In this document: positions 63,444 to 64,000 of the stretch, one piece after another
How the letters are laid out: each line of letters opens with the position of its first letter
Position numbering within the stretch: position 1 is the stretch's first letter
Assembly: GCA_944989445.1 (NCBI GenBank)
Contig: CALYLW010000437.1
Span: 1-64,000, forward strand
Direction of reading: 5' to 3'
Length of the DNA stretch: 64,000 bases
DNA from: Ampullaceana balthica
Taxonomy: Eukaryota > Mollusca > Gastropoda > Lymnaeidae
Notes under the pieces: generated by a model
The model's database searches: none
Told to the model about the DNA's origin: nothing
Seen by the model: the letters and a program-made list of their open reading frames with translations, nothing else
Position numbers and translations under genes: made by a program

Positions 63444-64000
63444 CAGTGGTTCCCAAAGTGGTCCGTACTGACCCCCAGGGGTCCCTGGTACCATTCAGGG
63501 GGTCCGTGGAAAATTAAAATTGATTTGGGGGTCCCTGAACAGTTTCAGGGGGTCCGCGCAAAGTTTAATATAAAATAATAAAACTGATCAATTTTTATTA
63601 TTATGGAAATTAAAATAAATAATAAATAAAATAGTATATTTTCAACTGATTAAACACTATCTTAGGTGCTATCAGTCACGGAGTACAATTTTGTTTTACC
63701 TAGAAAAGGTAGTAGAACTGAGGTTATTTCTACAACTATAACCAATCAACGTACTTGGTTTGTTGAAAGGCAGGGGCGGATTAAGACTGCACGGGGCCCC
63801 TGGCTGCAATTCAAATTGGGGCCCTATCCAGTCAGTGTACCTTTAGATAAAATGATTGCTAGCAGCTAATATAAGACTGTAACTTGTAACTATTCAGCCA
63901 AATAGATTATTCATGAAAAACCGAACACGAAGAAATAACTGTTTGCCGGTAACGTAAAATTGACTGTAAAGGACAATTTAAAAAATAAAAACACAAATTT
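63444..64000 (+). mobile_element. Left end of a second CAGTGGTTCCCAAAG hAT copy, continues past the window
   Basis: Colinear with 16,453-16,795: CAGTGGTTCCCAAAGTGG, GGTCCCTGAACAGTTTCAGG, TAGTAGAACTGAGGTTATTT and TTGGTTTGTTGAAAGG. Similarity stops at 63,770, where another insertion begins. Confidence 0.88.
63771..64000. mobile_element. Probable nested hAT-type element, left end
   Basis: At the point where the hAT copy stops matching, a new terminus CAGGGGCGGATTAAGAC appears, followed by GGGGCCCCTGG. It resembles the CAGTGGCGGATTTAGG terminus at 49,869. The expected 8-bp duplicate of TTGAAAGG is not seen before the window ends. Confidence 0.6.

Overview
The window is animal nuclear DNA: AT-rich, rich in introns and packed with eukaryotic transposons and minisatellites. 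It is most likely from a mollusc, probably a heterobranch gastropod. That placement is inference from the Helentron-like element with a ~165-bp tandem core, the tRNA-derived SINEs with a CTTATCTTATCT-type tail and the non-LTR retrotransposon remnants. No database could be searched.

Two host genes can be read exon by exon, both on the + strand. Gene 1 (10,944-30,007) has 12 coding exons whose phases all join. It encodes a 708-aa type I membrane protein: signal peptide, five immunoglobulin-like domains, one transmembrane helix, and a cytoplasmic tail with a tyrosine cluster containing an ITIM-like SVYETL and a Trp/Ser/Gly/Gln-rich stretch. Gene 2 (45,916-59,244, perhaps starting at 44,522) has nine phase-consistent exons for the last 426 residues of an SLC1-family (glutamate/neutral amino-acid transporter) protein. 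It departs from the family at several substrate- and cation-site motifs. Its expected first transmembrane helix is not found. The place where it should lie is a ~0.9-kb stretch almost without G, which may be a damaged assembly.

Layout: 1-2,645 broken Helitron Rep on the minus strand; 2,655-5,495 Helentron-like repeat block with a tandem core and an inserted LINE tail; 5,500-10,850 mostly repeats (43-, 23- and 11-bp arrays, one SINE); 10,944-30,007 Ig receptor gene, whose introns carry SINEs, a LINE remnant, a complete degraded hAT element (16,453-19,385), a long inverted-repeat element, a GC-rich island, a palindromic MITE and several minisatellites; 30,008-44,520 intergenic, with a 2.7-kb compound minisatellite, MITEs, a second hAT (37,419-39,301), a LINE and an LTR-retrotransposon gag remnant; 44,522-59,740 the SLC1-like gene; 59,741-64,000 downstream repeats and the left end of another hAT copy.

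The most unusual observation is in the SLC1-like gene. Two separate minisatellites are built from its own splice junctions. One repeats the 5' splice site after the TM2 exon about 25 times. The other repeats the 3' splice site before the HP2/TM8 exon about 21 times. The long intron between its TM3-TM4 loop exons also holds a readable transposon stack: a SINE-like element within a hAT element within a palindromic MITE.
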